64,000 nt of DNA. Source: Pseudodonghicola flavimaris. Its GTDB lineage: Bacteria > Pseudomonadota > Alphaproteobacteria > Rhodobacterales > Rhodobacteraceae. Each line of letters starts with the position of its first letter. Position 1 is the first letter of the stretch. Location: NCBI RefSeq assembly GCF_030164425.1, contig NZ_JASNJD010000013.1, positions 62,001 to 126,000 on the forward strand. Reading direction: 5' to 3'. Both the position numbers and the translations under genes were made by a program. Shown piece by piece: positions 6,999-14,749 of the stretch. The notes beneath the pieces are model-generated. The model was not told where the DNA came from and ran no database searches. It saw only the letters and a list, made by a program, of their open reading frames with translations.

Positions 6999-8225
6999 TC
7001 AGGTCCCGCCGCGGGTGGCGGTCAGGCGAACGTGCACCTCCACCGCGAAGGCGAGAGAGCTTTCGTTGGCCATATTGCTGCCGATGCCGAAATCCATCCG
7101 GTTCAGGCTGGTGCTGCCCTCCATCACCGCGGTGCTGCCGTCGAGTGTCAGGCTAAAGGGCAACTCGATTTCCACCGTCGCGCCCTTGAGCGTCAGCGGC
7201 CCGCGCGCGACATAGCCATCGGCGGTCTTTTCGATCTGGCCGTGGAATTCGGCGGTGGGGAAACCTTCGGCGTTGAAGAAATCCGCCCCCATCGCCTGCG
7301 GCGTGACCGAGCCCAGGGTCAGCGATCCGATGGCGATCGTCACATCGACCGACCCGGCCGGGCCGGGGGCGGCGGGCGCGTCGAAGGTGATGGCGGCGGT
7401 CCAGTCGGCGAAGCTGCCCTCCACCGGTTTGCCCATCTGCTGCACGGTGATGCCCAGGGTGCCGTCCTCCACCCGCCAGTCTGAGGCGACCTGTTCCAGC
7501 GCGGCGGCCTGCGGGGCGGCGGGCGGCGGTGTCAGCATCTTGGTCGCGCCACCGACGCCGATGGCGGCGGCCCAGACCGCAACGGCCAGGGTCGGGGGCA
7601 GCAGGCTGTGATGCTGGGCCGGCGGCTGCGGGCCCTCGCGGAAGCCCGGCAGCATGCGCTGCAGGGTGAAGTCGCGGTCGATCACGAAATGCTTGAGCGC
7701 GCCGGCGATATGCGCCGCGAGGGCGCCGACCAGCAGCCACATGAAGATGACGTGCAGCCCGCCTGCCACGGCGGAGACCGCGGGGCTTTTCGGCACGAAG
7801 GGCAGCGATTGGCCGAACGGCCAGTAGATCGGCGCAAAGCCGGTGGAGGCGGCGTGGTCGATCCAGCCGGACAGCGGCACCGCCACCAGCGAGCCGTAGA
7901 GCAGCCAGTGGACCAGTTCTGCGGCCCAGGCCTCGACCTTGTGTTCGGCGTTCAGCAGGCCGGGTTTGATCTGGGTCAGCGCCCAGAGGATGCGCAGCAG
8001 GGCGACGAAGAAGATGGTCACGCCGATCGTCTTGTGCAGCGTGAAGAGAAGGGCGGCGCGGGCGACATCGGCATCGCTGGCGCCAGAGGCGGGATCGCGG
8101 ACCTGATGCGCCAGATCGGTGGCGAACCAGCCCAGCGGCAGGACGGTCAGGATCAGCAGCGCGGTCAACCAGTGAAAGCTCTTGGTCACGGCGCCGTAGC
8201 TGCGGACGGTGTTGGCGAGGGTCAT
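6999..8225 (-). CDS. Cytochrome b561 - YceI fusion protein
   Basis: 408 aa; start at the ATG at 8225 with AAGGAG just upstream, not the longer frame. Residues 1-200 are a four-helix di-haem cytochrome b561 with His in KSFHWLTALL, FTLHKTIGV, LVHWLLYGS and GGLHVIFMWL, plus a further His in LKHFVID. A linker with one more hydrophobic segment (about 240-262) leads to a periplasmic YceI domain (about 280-408) beginning near DWRVEDGTLGITV. The fusion suggests electron transfer between membrane quinol and a lipid or quinone held by YceI, which is inference. Single gene, divergent from fabD. Confidence 0.9.
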   Translation of the reverse strand: MTLANTVRSYGAVTKSFHWLTALLILTVLPLGWFATDLAHQVRDPASGASDADVARAALLFTLHKTIGVTIFFVALLRILWALTQIKPGLLNAEHKVEAWAAELVHWLLYGSLVAVPLSGWIDHAASTGFAPIYWPFGQSLPFVPKSPAVSAVAGGLHVIFMWLLVGALAAHIAGALKHFVIDRDFTLQRMLPGFREGPQPPAQHHSLLPPTLAVAVWAAAIGVGGATKMLTPPPAAPQAAALEQVASDWRVEDGTLGITVQQMGKPVEGSFADWTAAITFDAPAAPGPAGSVDVTIAIGSLTLGSVTPQAMGADFFNAEGFPTAEFHGQIEKTADGYVARGPLTLKGATVEIELPFSLTLDGSTAVMEGSTSLNRMDFGIGSNMANESSLAFAVEVHVRLTATRGGT

Positions 8226-8366
8226 GGAGGCTCTCCTTGCAATATGGCGGCAGGTTACGTGTCGGCAGGGTTTCGGCAACGCGCTCAGGGGCACAGCAAG
8301 GGCGCGCCATTGCACAGAGCGGCGGGGCGGTCTATTCCCGGCGCAGACTTAGACAGGAGGACCGGC

Positions 8367-9305
8367 ATGAGCCGCGCATTCGTTTTCCCCGGTCAGGGGG
8401 CGCAGACCATCGGGATGGGGCAGGCGCTCGCCGGGGCCTATCCGGCCGCAAAAGCCGTTTTCGAAGAGGTGGATGAGGCTCTTGGCGAAAGCCTGAGCGG
8501 GCTGATCTGGGACGGCGACATCGAGACCCTGACGCTGACCCGCAATGCGCAGCCGGCGCTGATGGCGACCTCTCTGGCGGCGATGCGGGCGCTGGAGGCC
8601 GAAGGGATCACGATCGCGTCAGCGGCCTTCGTGGCGGGTCATTCGTTGGGCGAATACTCGGCGCTCTGCGCCGCCGGGGCGATCAGCGTCGCCGATACCG
8701 CGCGGCTGCTGCGGACCCGTGGTCAGGCGATGCAAAGCGCGGTGCCGGTCGGCGAGGGCGCGATGGCGGCGATCCTCGGGCTTGATCTGGAGGCGGTGCG
8801 CGCGGTCGCGGCGGAGGCGGCGGGAGGCGAGGTCTGCCAGGCCGCCAACGACAACGATCCGACCCAGGTTGTGGTCTCCGGCACCAAGGCGGCGGTGGAA
8901 CGCGCCGCCGTCATCGCCAAGGAGAAGGGCGCCAAGCGGGCGATCATGCTGCCGGTGAGCGCGCCGTTCCATTGTGCGCTGATGCAGCCGGCCGCCGATG
9001 TGATGGCCGAGGCGCTGGCGGCGGTCGAGATCACCGCCCCGGCGGTGCCGCTGATCGCCAATGTGCGGGCCGAGGCGGTGAGCGATCCCGATCTGATCCG
9101 CAAGCTGCTGGTGGAGCAGGTGACCGGTTCGGTTCGCTGGCGCGAGAGCGTTCAGTACATGGCCGCCCAGGGCGTGACCGAGGCCTGGGAGATCGGCGCC
9201 GGCAAGGCGCTGTCGGGCATGATCCGCAAGATCGACCGGGAGATCGCTTGCAAGGCGGTGGGCACTCCGGACGACGTGAAGGCCGTGGTGGAGAGCCAAG
9301 GCTGA
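8367..9305 (+). CDS. fabD: Malonyl-CoA:ACP transacylase
   Basis: 312 aa from the ATG at 8367, seven bases after AGGAGG; the upstream open frame is antisense to the b561 gene. Transfers malonate from CoA to ACP to feed fatty acid elongation. Visible signature: FVFPGQGAQ at 5-13, nucleophile S93 in GHSLGEYSAL, R118 in LLRTRGQAMQ and catalytic H202 in APFHCALM. First gene of the cluster with fabG, acpP and fabF. A tandem hairpin element separates it from fabG. Confidence 0.97.
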   Translation: MSRAFVFPGQGAQTIGMGQALAGAYPAAKAVFEEVDEALGESLSGLIWDGDIETLTLTRNAQPALMATSLAAMRALEAEGITIASAAFVAGHSLGEYSALCAAGAISVADTARLLRTRGQAMQSAVPVGEGAMAAILGLDLEAVRAVAAEAAGGEVCQAANDNDPTQVVVSGTKAAVERAAVIAKEKGAKRAIMLPVSAPFHCALMQPAADVMAEALAAVEITAPAVPLIANVRAEAVSDPDLIRKLLVEQVTGSVRWRESVQYMAAQGVTEAWEIGAGKALSGMIRKIDREIACKAVGTPDDVKAVVESQG

Positions 9306-9321
9306 AGGCTGGCCCTTGAGC

Positions 9322-9369
9322 GCCAAGATTTTTCAAAAAAATCTTGGCAAAAGTTTTTGAAAACTTTTG
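9322..9369. repeat. Two tandem perfect inverted repeats between fabD and fabG
   Basis: First hairpin: GCCAAGATTTTT / AAAAATCTTGGC (9322-9333, 9337-9348), three-base loop. Second: CAAAAGTTTT / AAAACTTTTG (9348-9357, 9360-9369), two-base loop. They share one base. AT-rich against the GC-rich surroundings. It could act as a terminator/attenuator, an mRNA stabiliser or a dispersed repeat. Confidence 0.8.
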
Positions 9370-9398
9370 TGCCGCCCTGGGCGGCTGGGAGAGACGAG

Positions 9399-10136
9399 AT
9401 GTTCGATTTGACGGGGAAGACCGCGCTGATCACCGGCGCGTCGGGTGGTATCGGTGGCGAGATCGCCAAGGCGCTGCATGGGGCGGGGGCGACCGTGGGG
9501 CTTTCGGGAACGCGCGAGGCGCCGCTGCAGGAGCTGGCGGCGGAGCTGGGGGAGCGCGCCGTGGTGCTGCCCTGCAACCTGAGCGATCCGGCCGCGGTCG
9601 AGGCGCTGCCGAAACAGGCGGCCGAAGCGATGGGCGGCGTCGATATCCTGGTGAACAACGCCGGGATCACCCGCGACAACCTGTTCATGCGGATGTCGGA
9701 CGACGAATGGCAATCGGTGCTGGACGTCAACCTGACTGCGGCGATGAAGCTGAGCAAGGGCGTTCTGCGTGGCATGATGAAGGCGCGCTGGGGTCGTATC
9801 GTCAACATCACCTCGGTGGTGGGTGCCACGGGCAACCCGGGGCAGGGCAATTATGCCGCCGCCAAGGCCGGGCTGGTCGGCATGTCGAAATCGCTGGCCT
9901 ATGAGGTGGCGAGCCGGGGAATCACCGTAAACGCGGTGGCGCCGGGCTTCATCGCCACGGCGATGACCGACAAGCTCAACGACGAGCAGAAGGCCAAGAT
10001 CAATGCCCAGATCCCGGCCGGCCGCATGGGCCAGCCGGAGGAAATCGCCGCTGCGGTTCTGTATCTGGCCAGCCCCGAAGCGGCTTATGTGACCGGTGCC
10101 ACCTTGCATGTGAACGGTGGGATGGCCATGCTTTAA
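9399..10136 (+). CDS. fabG: 3-oxoacyl-[ACP] reductase
   Basis: 245 aa, start at the ATG at 9399 (MFDLTGKTALITGASGG). Short-chain dehydrogenase that reduces 3-oxoacyl-ACP with NADPH. The Rossmann motif TGASGGIG lies at 12-19 and NNAG at 86-89; the catalytic residues are S139, Y152 and K156. The C-terminal YVTGATLHVNGGM is typical. Length and order (fabD, fabG, acpP) are canonical. Confidence 0.98.
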   Translation: MFDLTGKTALITGASGGIGGEIAKALHGAGATVGLSGTREAPLQELAAELGERAVVLPCNLSDPAAVEALPKQAAEAMGGVDILVNNAGITRDNLFMRMSDDEWQSVLDVNLTAAMKLSKGVLRGMMKARWGRIVNITSVVGATGNPGQGNYAAAKAGLVGMSKSLAYEVASRGITVNAVAPGFIATAMTDKLNDEQKAKINAQIPAGRMGQPEEIAAAVLYLASPEAAYVTGATLHVNGGMAML

Positions 10137-10165
10137 CGGGTGGGTGGCCCCACACGCGAAAGCGT

Positions 10166-10193
10166 TTGCCTCTGCGCCGGACTATGCTATAGG
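10166..10193 (+). promoter_or_regulatory. Possible acpP promoter
   Basis: TTGCCT (10166-10171), 16-nt spacer, TATAGG (10188-10193) within the 217-nt fabG-acpP spacer, giving a leader of about 150 nt. A separate promoter for the highly expressed acpP gene is usual. The -10 match is modest. Confidence 0.35.
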
Positions 10194-10353
10194 CGGCGAA
10201 CATTCGGGGCGGCGCCACATGCAGGTTGGGGCCGTCTGTCCATATCCCGGCCCACCGGGATCGAGCCGCCCGGACCGGGCATATATCGACAGCCATCCCG
10301 ACCGGGTAAGGGCGCAACTGGGGTCTCTGGCCCCGATGGAATGAGGAAGAGAC

Positions 10354-10587
10354 ATGAGCGACGTCGCAGATCGCGTGAAAAAGATCGTTGTTGAGCATCT
10401 GGGTGTTGAAGAGGACAAAGTGACCGAGAACGCGTCGTTCATCGACGATCTGGGCGCTGACAGCCTCGACACCGTCGAGCTGGTGATGGCCTTCGAAGAA
10501 GAGTTCGGCATCGAAATCCCGGACGACGCAGCCGAAACCATCCAGACCTTCGGCGACGCGGTGAAATTCATCACCGAAGCTTCCTGA
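10354..10587 (+). CDS. acpP: Acyl carrier protein
   Basis: 77 aa, acidic, normal length. Phosphopantetheine attachment serine S37 in the [10 protein letters not shown] motif; helix 2 [19 protein letters not shown] is typical of type II fatty acid synthase ACP. Start ATG preceded by GAGGAAGAG. Codon use looks tuned for high expression. Followed by a strong terminator. Confidence 0.99.
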   Translation: MSDVADRVKKIVVEHLGVEEDKVTENASFIDDLGADSLDTVELVMAFEEEFGIEIPDDAAETIQTFGDAVKFITEAS

Positions 10588-10614
10588 TCCCAACCGGATC
10601 ACCGAGTTTTCAAG

Positions 10615-10645
10615 GGCGCTTTCCCGGGCAGGGAGAGCGCCTTTT
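10615..10645 (+). terminator. Terminator after acpP
   Basis: GGCGCTTTCCC / GGGAGAGCGCC stem with one wobble pair and a five-base loop, then TTTTT; it begins 28 nt after the acpP stop. Confidence 0.9.
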
Positions 10646-10753
10646 TCGTGTTCGGGGAGCGGCCGGCGGGTCTTTGGCCGCCGATGCCTTTCGCCCGGGC
10701 TGGCGGGCTGGCATCCTGCGCCGCAGTGACTCGCGGCAGGAAAGGACAGCGGC

Positions 10754-11695
10754 ATGGCGGATCTGGCGGATATGTTCGGTGGCGGCGAAACCGCGCGGTT
10801 TCTCGGGCTGCCGGCGGCGGAGCTGACGGCGCTGGAAGCGGACCTCGTGATCTATGGCGCCGATTGCGCCACGCCCTATCCCTCGGTCGGGGCCTATTGC
10901 GCTGGCGGTCCGGCGGCGATCCGCGCCGGCGGGGCGGCCTATAGCGGGGATCTGACCAAGGTGAACTTCGATCTGCTGGGCCCGGTCCTGCCCGCAACGG
11001 TGCGGGCAGTGGATGCGGGCGATCTGCCGGTCGAACCAGCCGATGCCGCCGGCAACCGCGCCGCCATTGCCGGCGCGACGCGGCAGATTCTGGCGGCGGG
11101 GGCGGTGCCGGTGCTGCTGGGGGGCGATGATTCCCTGCCGATCCCGCTGATCGAGGCCTTGGGCGACAGCGGCGAGCCGCTGACGATCCTGCAGATCGAC
11201 GCCCATATCGACTGGCGCGAGTCGGTGGAGGGCGAACCGCTGGGGCTGAGCTCGACGATGCGGCGTGCCAGCGAGATGGCGCATGTGGAGCGGATCATCC
11301 AGGTGGGCGCCCGCGGCGTCGGCTCGGCCGGGATGACGGAGCTGCAGGCGGCGCGCGACTGGGGCGTGCACCTGATCCCGGCGCATCAGTTCACCGATCC
11401 GCTGGCGGTCGCCGCTCTGGTCCCGGAGGGGGCGCGGGTGGCGATCTGTTTCGACTGCGACGCGCTGGATCCGGCGATCATGCCGGCGGTGATCGCGCCG
11501 ACGGCGGGCGGCCTGAGCTATGCCCAGGTGCTGGAGCTGATCCGGGCGGTGGCGGCCCGGGCGCGGATCGCGTCTTTCGACATGGTGGAGTTCATGCCGC
11601 CGCAGGATCGCGACGGCCTCGGCGCGCGGACCGCGGCGCAGTTGCTGGCCTCGGTCATCGGGCTGATCGGCGGGCAGAAGGCCGCGCGGCGCTGA
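10754..11695 (+). CDS. Arginase/agmatinase-family ureohydrolase with altered metal site
   Basis: 313 aa, start ATG with AGGAAAGGAC upstream. Members hydrolyse guanidino compounds (arginine, agmatine, guanidinobutyrate and others) to urea and an amine at a two-Mn centre. DAHID (149-153) and the FDCDALDP motif supply most metal ligands. The first motif, normally GGDHS, is GGDDS (123-127), so the usual His ligand is Asp; the HGTPFRRA substrate motif is SSTMRRA. A divergent subfamily member; the substrate cannot be named. It sits between acpP and fabF with its own terminator upstream, an unusual place in a fab cluster. Confidence 0.85.
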   Translation: MADLADMFGGGETARFLGLPAAELTALEADLVIYGADCATPYPSVGAYCAGGPAAIRAGGAAYSGDLTKVNFDLLGPVLPATVRAVDAGDLPVEPADAAGNRAAIAGATRQILAAGAVPVLLGGDDSLPIPLIEALGDSGEPLTILQIDAHIDWRESVEGEPLGLSSTMRRASEMAHVERIIQVGARGVGSAGMTELQAARDWGVHLIPAHQFTDPLAVAALVPEGARVAICFDCDALDPAIMPAVIAPTAGGLSYAQVLELIRAVAARARIASFDMVEFMPPQDRDGLGARTAAQLLASVIGLIGGQKAARR

Positions 11696-11774
11696 TCGTG
11701 CCCTTTCTCTTGCCCCCAAGGCCCGCCGCAGGGTAAGAGCGGTTCTCGAACGAATTGAGGCAAGAGGGCTTTAG

Positions 11775-13040
11775 ATGCGCAGAGTCGTTGTAACCGGGCT
11801 GGGATTGGTGACGCCTTTGGCCTGCGGGGTCGAGGAAAGCTGGTCGCGGCTGCTGGCCGGACAATCCGGCGCCGGTCCGATCACACGCTTCGATGCCAAG
11901 GCCAGCGGCGTGACGACGACCTATGCCTGCGAAGTGCCGCTGGGCGACGGAACCGACGGCACCTTCAATGCCGACGACTGGATGCTGCCGAAGGAACGGC
12001 GCAAGGTCGACGATTTCATCCTCTATGGAATTGCGGCGGCCGAGATGGCGGTGCGCGATTCCGGCTGGATGCCCGAGGACGAGGAAAGCCGAGAGCGTAC
12101 CGGTGTGATGATCGGCTCCGGCATCGGCGGGCTGAACTCTATCGCGGAAACCGCTGTTCTGATCAAGGAACGCGGGCCGCGGCGGGTGTCGCCCTTCTTC
12201 ATCCCGGGAGCGCTGATCAACCTGATTTCGGGGCAGGTGTCGATCCGCTTCGGCTTCAAGGGTCCGAACCACGCGGTGGTCACCGCCTGTTCCACCGGTG
12301 CCCATGCGATCGGAGACGCCACCCGGCTGATCAAATACGGCGATGCCGATGTGATGATCGCCGGCGGTGCGGAGGCGGCGATCAGCGAGATCGGGATTGC
12401 CGGTTTCAACGCCTGTAAGGCGCTGAGCACCAAATACGGCGACGACCCGCAGGCGGCGAGCCGTCCCTATGACACCGACCGCGACGGTTTCGTGATGGGC
12501 GAGGGCTCCGGCATCGTGGTGCTGGAGGAATATGAACACGCCAAGGCGCGCGGCGCCAAGATTTATGCCGAGGTGCTGGGCTATGGCCTGTCGGGCGATG
12601 CCTATCACATCACCGCCCCGGCGGAGGATGGCGACGGTGCCGAACGGTCGATGCGCGCGGCGCTGAAACACGCCGGGCTGGAGCCGGGCGATATCGATTA
12701 CATCAACGCGCATGGTACCTCGACCATGGCCGACACCATCGAGCTGGGCGCGGTGGAGCGGCTGATGGGCAATGCGGCGGCGCGGGTCACCATGTCCTCG
12801 ACCAAGTCGATGACCGGGCACCTGCTGGGCGCGGCCGGTGCGATCGAGGCGATCTTCTCGATTCTGGCGATCCGCGATCAGGTGGCGCCGCCGACCATCA
12901 ACCTGGACAATCCGGCGGTGGACACGCCGGTGGATCTGGCGCCGAACCAGAAGCGCGAACGGGAGATCAACGTGGCCCTGTCGAACAGCTTCGGCTTCGG
13001 CGGTACCAATGCGAGCGTGCTGTTCGGGAAGCTCGATTAA
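11775..13040 (+). CDS. fabF: 3-oxoacyl-[ACP] synthase II
   Basis: 421 aa. Condenses acyl-ACP with malonyl-ACP. Thiolase-fold Cys-His-His triad: C172 in TACSTGAHAIG, H313 in NAHGTSTMADT, H349 in TGHLLGAAGA; the terminal FGFGGTNASV is typical. Length slightly above the E. coli enzyme. The mltG start codon follows its stop codon directly, so both are one transcription unit. Confidence 0.97.
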   Translation: MRRVVVTGLGLVTPLACGVEESWSRLLAGQSGAGPITRFDAKASGVTTTYACEVPLGDGTDGTFNADDWMLPKERRKVDDFILYGIAAAEMAVRDSGWMPEDEESRERTGVMIGSGIGGLNSIAETAVLIKERGPRRVSPFFIPGALINLISGQVSIRFGFKGPNHAVVTACSTGAHAIGDATRLIKYGDADVMIAGGAEAAISEIGIAGFNACKALSTKYGDDPQAASRPYDTDRDGFVMGEGSGIVVLEEYEHAKARGAKIYAEVLGYGLSGDAYHITAPAEDGDGAERSMRAALKHAGLEPGDIDYINAHGTSTMADTIELGAVERLMGNAAARVTMSSTKSMTGHLLGAAGAIEAIFSILAIRDQVAPPTINLDNPAVDTPVDLAPNQKREREINVALSNSFGFGGTNASVLFGKLD

Positions 13041-14201
13041 ATGTGGCGCAGCCTCGCTTCGAACATGCTGACCGTCCTGGTAGTGCTGCTGTTCCTGCTG
13101 GCCGGCCTGATCCTGTGGGGGCAGCGGGAATATGTCGCCGAGGGGCCGCTGGATCACGCGGTCTGCGTGCGGGTGCCCGGCGGCGCGACCATGAGCCGGG
13201 TCAGCCGCAACCTTGAGGACCAGGGCGCGATCACCAGCGGCACGATCTTTCGTCTGGGGGCACAATACACCGAGAAGAGCGGCCAGCTGAAAGCCGGCAA
13301 CTTTCTGGTGCCGGCCAATGCCTCGATGCAGGAGATCGTCGATGCGGTCACCCGCGGCGGAGCCAGTACCTGCGGCGCCGAGGTGGTCTATCGGATCGGC
13401 GTGACCCGGAACCGGGTGGAACTGCGCGAGCTCGACCCCAACCTGATGGAAGAGGTCGAACTGGCCAAATTCGATCTGGGGGCCGAGGATGTGCCGGCGG
13501 TGTTCGCCGAGAAGGCGGCCGAAAACGATACCAGTTTCCGCATCGCCGTTGCCGAAGGGGTGACCAGCTGGCAGGTGGTCGACGCCCTGAAGGCGATCGG
13601 TGCGCTGAGCGGCGATATCGCCGAGGTGCCGGCCGAGGGCATGCTGGCGCCGCACAGCTATGAGTTCACCCGCGGCACCGAACGTGCCGCCCTGATCCGC
13701 CAGATGGAGAGCCTGCAGCAGCAGCGCATCGATCAGGCCTGGGCCGAGCGTCAGGAGGGGCTGCCCTTCGACACGCCGGAAGAGATGCTGGTTCTGGCCT
13801 CGATCATCGAGAAGGAAACCGGTGTCCCCGACGAACGGCGCACGGTGGCGAGCGTTTTCGTCAACCGGCTGGACAAAGGCATGCGGCTGCAGACAGACCC
13901 GACGGTGATCTATGGCATCACCAAGGGCCAGGGTATCCTGGGGCGGGGCCTGCGGCAGAGCGAGCTGCGGCGTGTAACCCCCTGGAATACCTATGTGATC
14001 GAGGGTCTGCCACCGACGCCCATCGCCAACCCCGGGCTGGCCAGCCTGGAGGCGGCGGTCAATCCGGCGGAGACCGATTTCATCTTCTTCGTGGCCGATG
14101 GCACCGGTGGTCATCTGTTCTCCGCAACGCTGGAAGAGCATAACCGCAATGTCGCGAAATGGCGCGAGATCGAGGCGGAGCGCGCCAAGAGCGGGGATTG
14201 A
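13041..14201 (+). CDS. mltG: Endolytic transglycosylase MltG
   Basis: 386 aa. Single N-terminal membrane anchor (about 8-27, NMLTVLVVLLFLLAGLIL) with a periplasmic YceG-like region; a LysM-like part (about 40-130) precedes the catalytic domain. Catalytic Glu in ASIIEKETGVPDERR (E257). LQTDPTVIYGI and PWNTYVIEGLPPTPIANPG are diagnostic. It cuts nascent glycan strands and ends their elongation. Its ATG is adjacent to the fabF stop, a fabF-mltG order common in proteobacteria. Confidence 0.96.
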   Translation: MWRSLASNMLTVLVVLLFLLAGLILWGQREYVAEGPLDHAVCVRVPGGATMSRVSRNLEDQGAITSGTIFRLGAQYTEKSGQLKAGNFLVPANASMQEIVDAVTRGGASTCGAEVVYRIGVTRNRVELRELDPNLMEEVELAKFDLGAEDVPAVFAEKAAENDTSFRIAVAEGVTSWQVVDALKAIGALSGDIAEVPAEGMLAPHSYEFTRGTERAALIRQMESLQQQRIDQAWAERQEGLPFDTPEEMLVLASIIEKETGVPDERRTVASVFVNRLDKGMRLQTDPTVIYGITKGQGILGRGLRQSELRRVTPWNTYVIEGLPPTPIANPGLASLEAAVNPAETDFIFFVADGTGGHLFSATLEEHNRNVAKWREIEAERAKSGD

Positions 14202-14240
14202 TCCGGCCGTTGCCGGCGTACGGAACGGATGAATTTCATT

Positions 14241-14275
14241 AAGAGGGCCGGGCGGTTATCCCCCGGCCCTTATAC
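14241..14275 (+). terminator. Hairpin after mltG
   Basis: GGGCCGGG (14245-14252) and CCCGGCCC (14262-14269), with AAGA upstream and TTATA downstream, 40 nt after the mltG stop. It should end the fab-mltG transcript before the gene transfer agent promoter. Confidence 0.65.
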
Positions 14276-14284
14276 CGTTCCGGA

Positions 14285-14313
14285 TTGACTTTGCGGCCGA
14301 TTTCACCTATAGG
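14285..14313 (+). promoter_or_regulatory. Promoter of the gene transfer agent cluster
   Basis: TTGACT (14285-14290), exactly 17-nt spacer, TATAGG (14308-14313): the best sigma70-like promoter seen in the window. Predicted start near 14320, next to an ATG at 14321. Correctly placed between mltG and the first GTA gene. Confidence 0.65.
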
Positions 14314-14320
14314 TTGTGTC

Positions 14321-14404
14321 ATGCTAGAAGAACTGGGCGAACGGCCGCGGGATATCCCGCAGGCCGTTTTTTCGTTCTTTCGTGTGGAGATCACGCAGGC
14401 ATGA
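14321..14404 (+). CDS. Possible leaderless 27-residue leader peptide of the GTA operon
   Basis: ATG at 14321 falls at the predicted transcription start, so translation would be leaderless; the stop TGA at 14402-14404 overlaps an ATG at 14401. The peptide begins MLEELGERPRDIPQ and ends FFRVEITQA. The arms and U-run of the hairpin at 14341-14372 lie inside it, so translation would melt the terminator. No homologue is known to me. It may be a true leader peptide or chance. Confidence 0.35.
   Translation: MLEELGERPRDIPQAVFSFFRVEITQA
14341..14372 (+). terminator. Terminator-like hairpin in the GTA leader (possible attenuator)
   Basis: ACGGCC + GCGGGA, then TCCCGC + GGCCGT with one bulged A, followed by six T. 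It lies about 20 nt downstream of the predicted start of transcription and about 50 nt before the first GTA structural gene. In that position it would stop most transcripts unless it is disrupted. Confidence 0.65.
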
Positions 14405-14419
14405 GGTCAATGGGCAGAG

Positions 14420-14749
14420 ATGATCTTGATCACCCCGGAGGAGCGGGTTTCGAAAACGGCTGATCTGCTGCGATCGCTGGAACAATCGGTGCAGGAGCTG
14501 CGGCAGCTGACCGAGGGACTGAAGGCGGAAATCGAGGCCGGGGGGGCGGCGGATATCGCCGCGCGCAGCCGGGAGCTGGAGCAGGCCGGGCGCCTGATCC
14601 GCTCCTGCCAGAAAGTGGAGGAATGTTTTGTCGAACAGCAACAGCGTAAAGCAGGCATCGCAAGGGGCGGATATGCGCTCGACCTCGATGCCGCCAGACT
14701 TGAGGTCGGGTGCCGCCTGGCTCGCCTGCGCACCTGCGGCGATCCGTGA
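14420..14749 (+). CDS. orfg1: Gene transfer agent g1, small terminase-like protein
   Basis: 109 aa. Charged and helical, with RVSKTADLLRSLEQSVQELR (about 9-28) predicted coiled coil. In Rhodobacter capsulatus the g1 product acts as the small terminase partner of the packaging motor and binds the large subunit. Assigned by position and helical character rather than a signature motif. It overlaps g2 by 122 nt if g2 begins at its TTG. Confidence 0.75.
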   Translation: MILITPEERVSKTADLLRSLEQSVQELRQLTEGLKAEIEAGGAADIAARSRELEQAGRLIRSCQKVEECFVEQQQRKAGIARGGYALDLDAARLEVGCRLARLRTCGDP

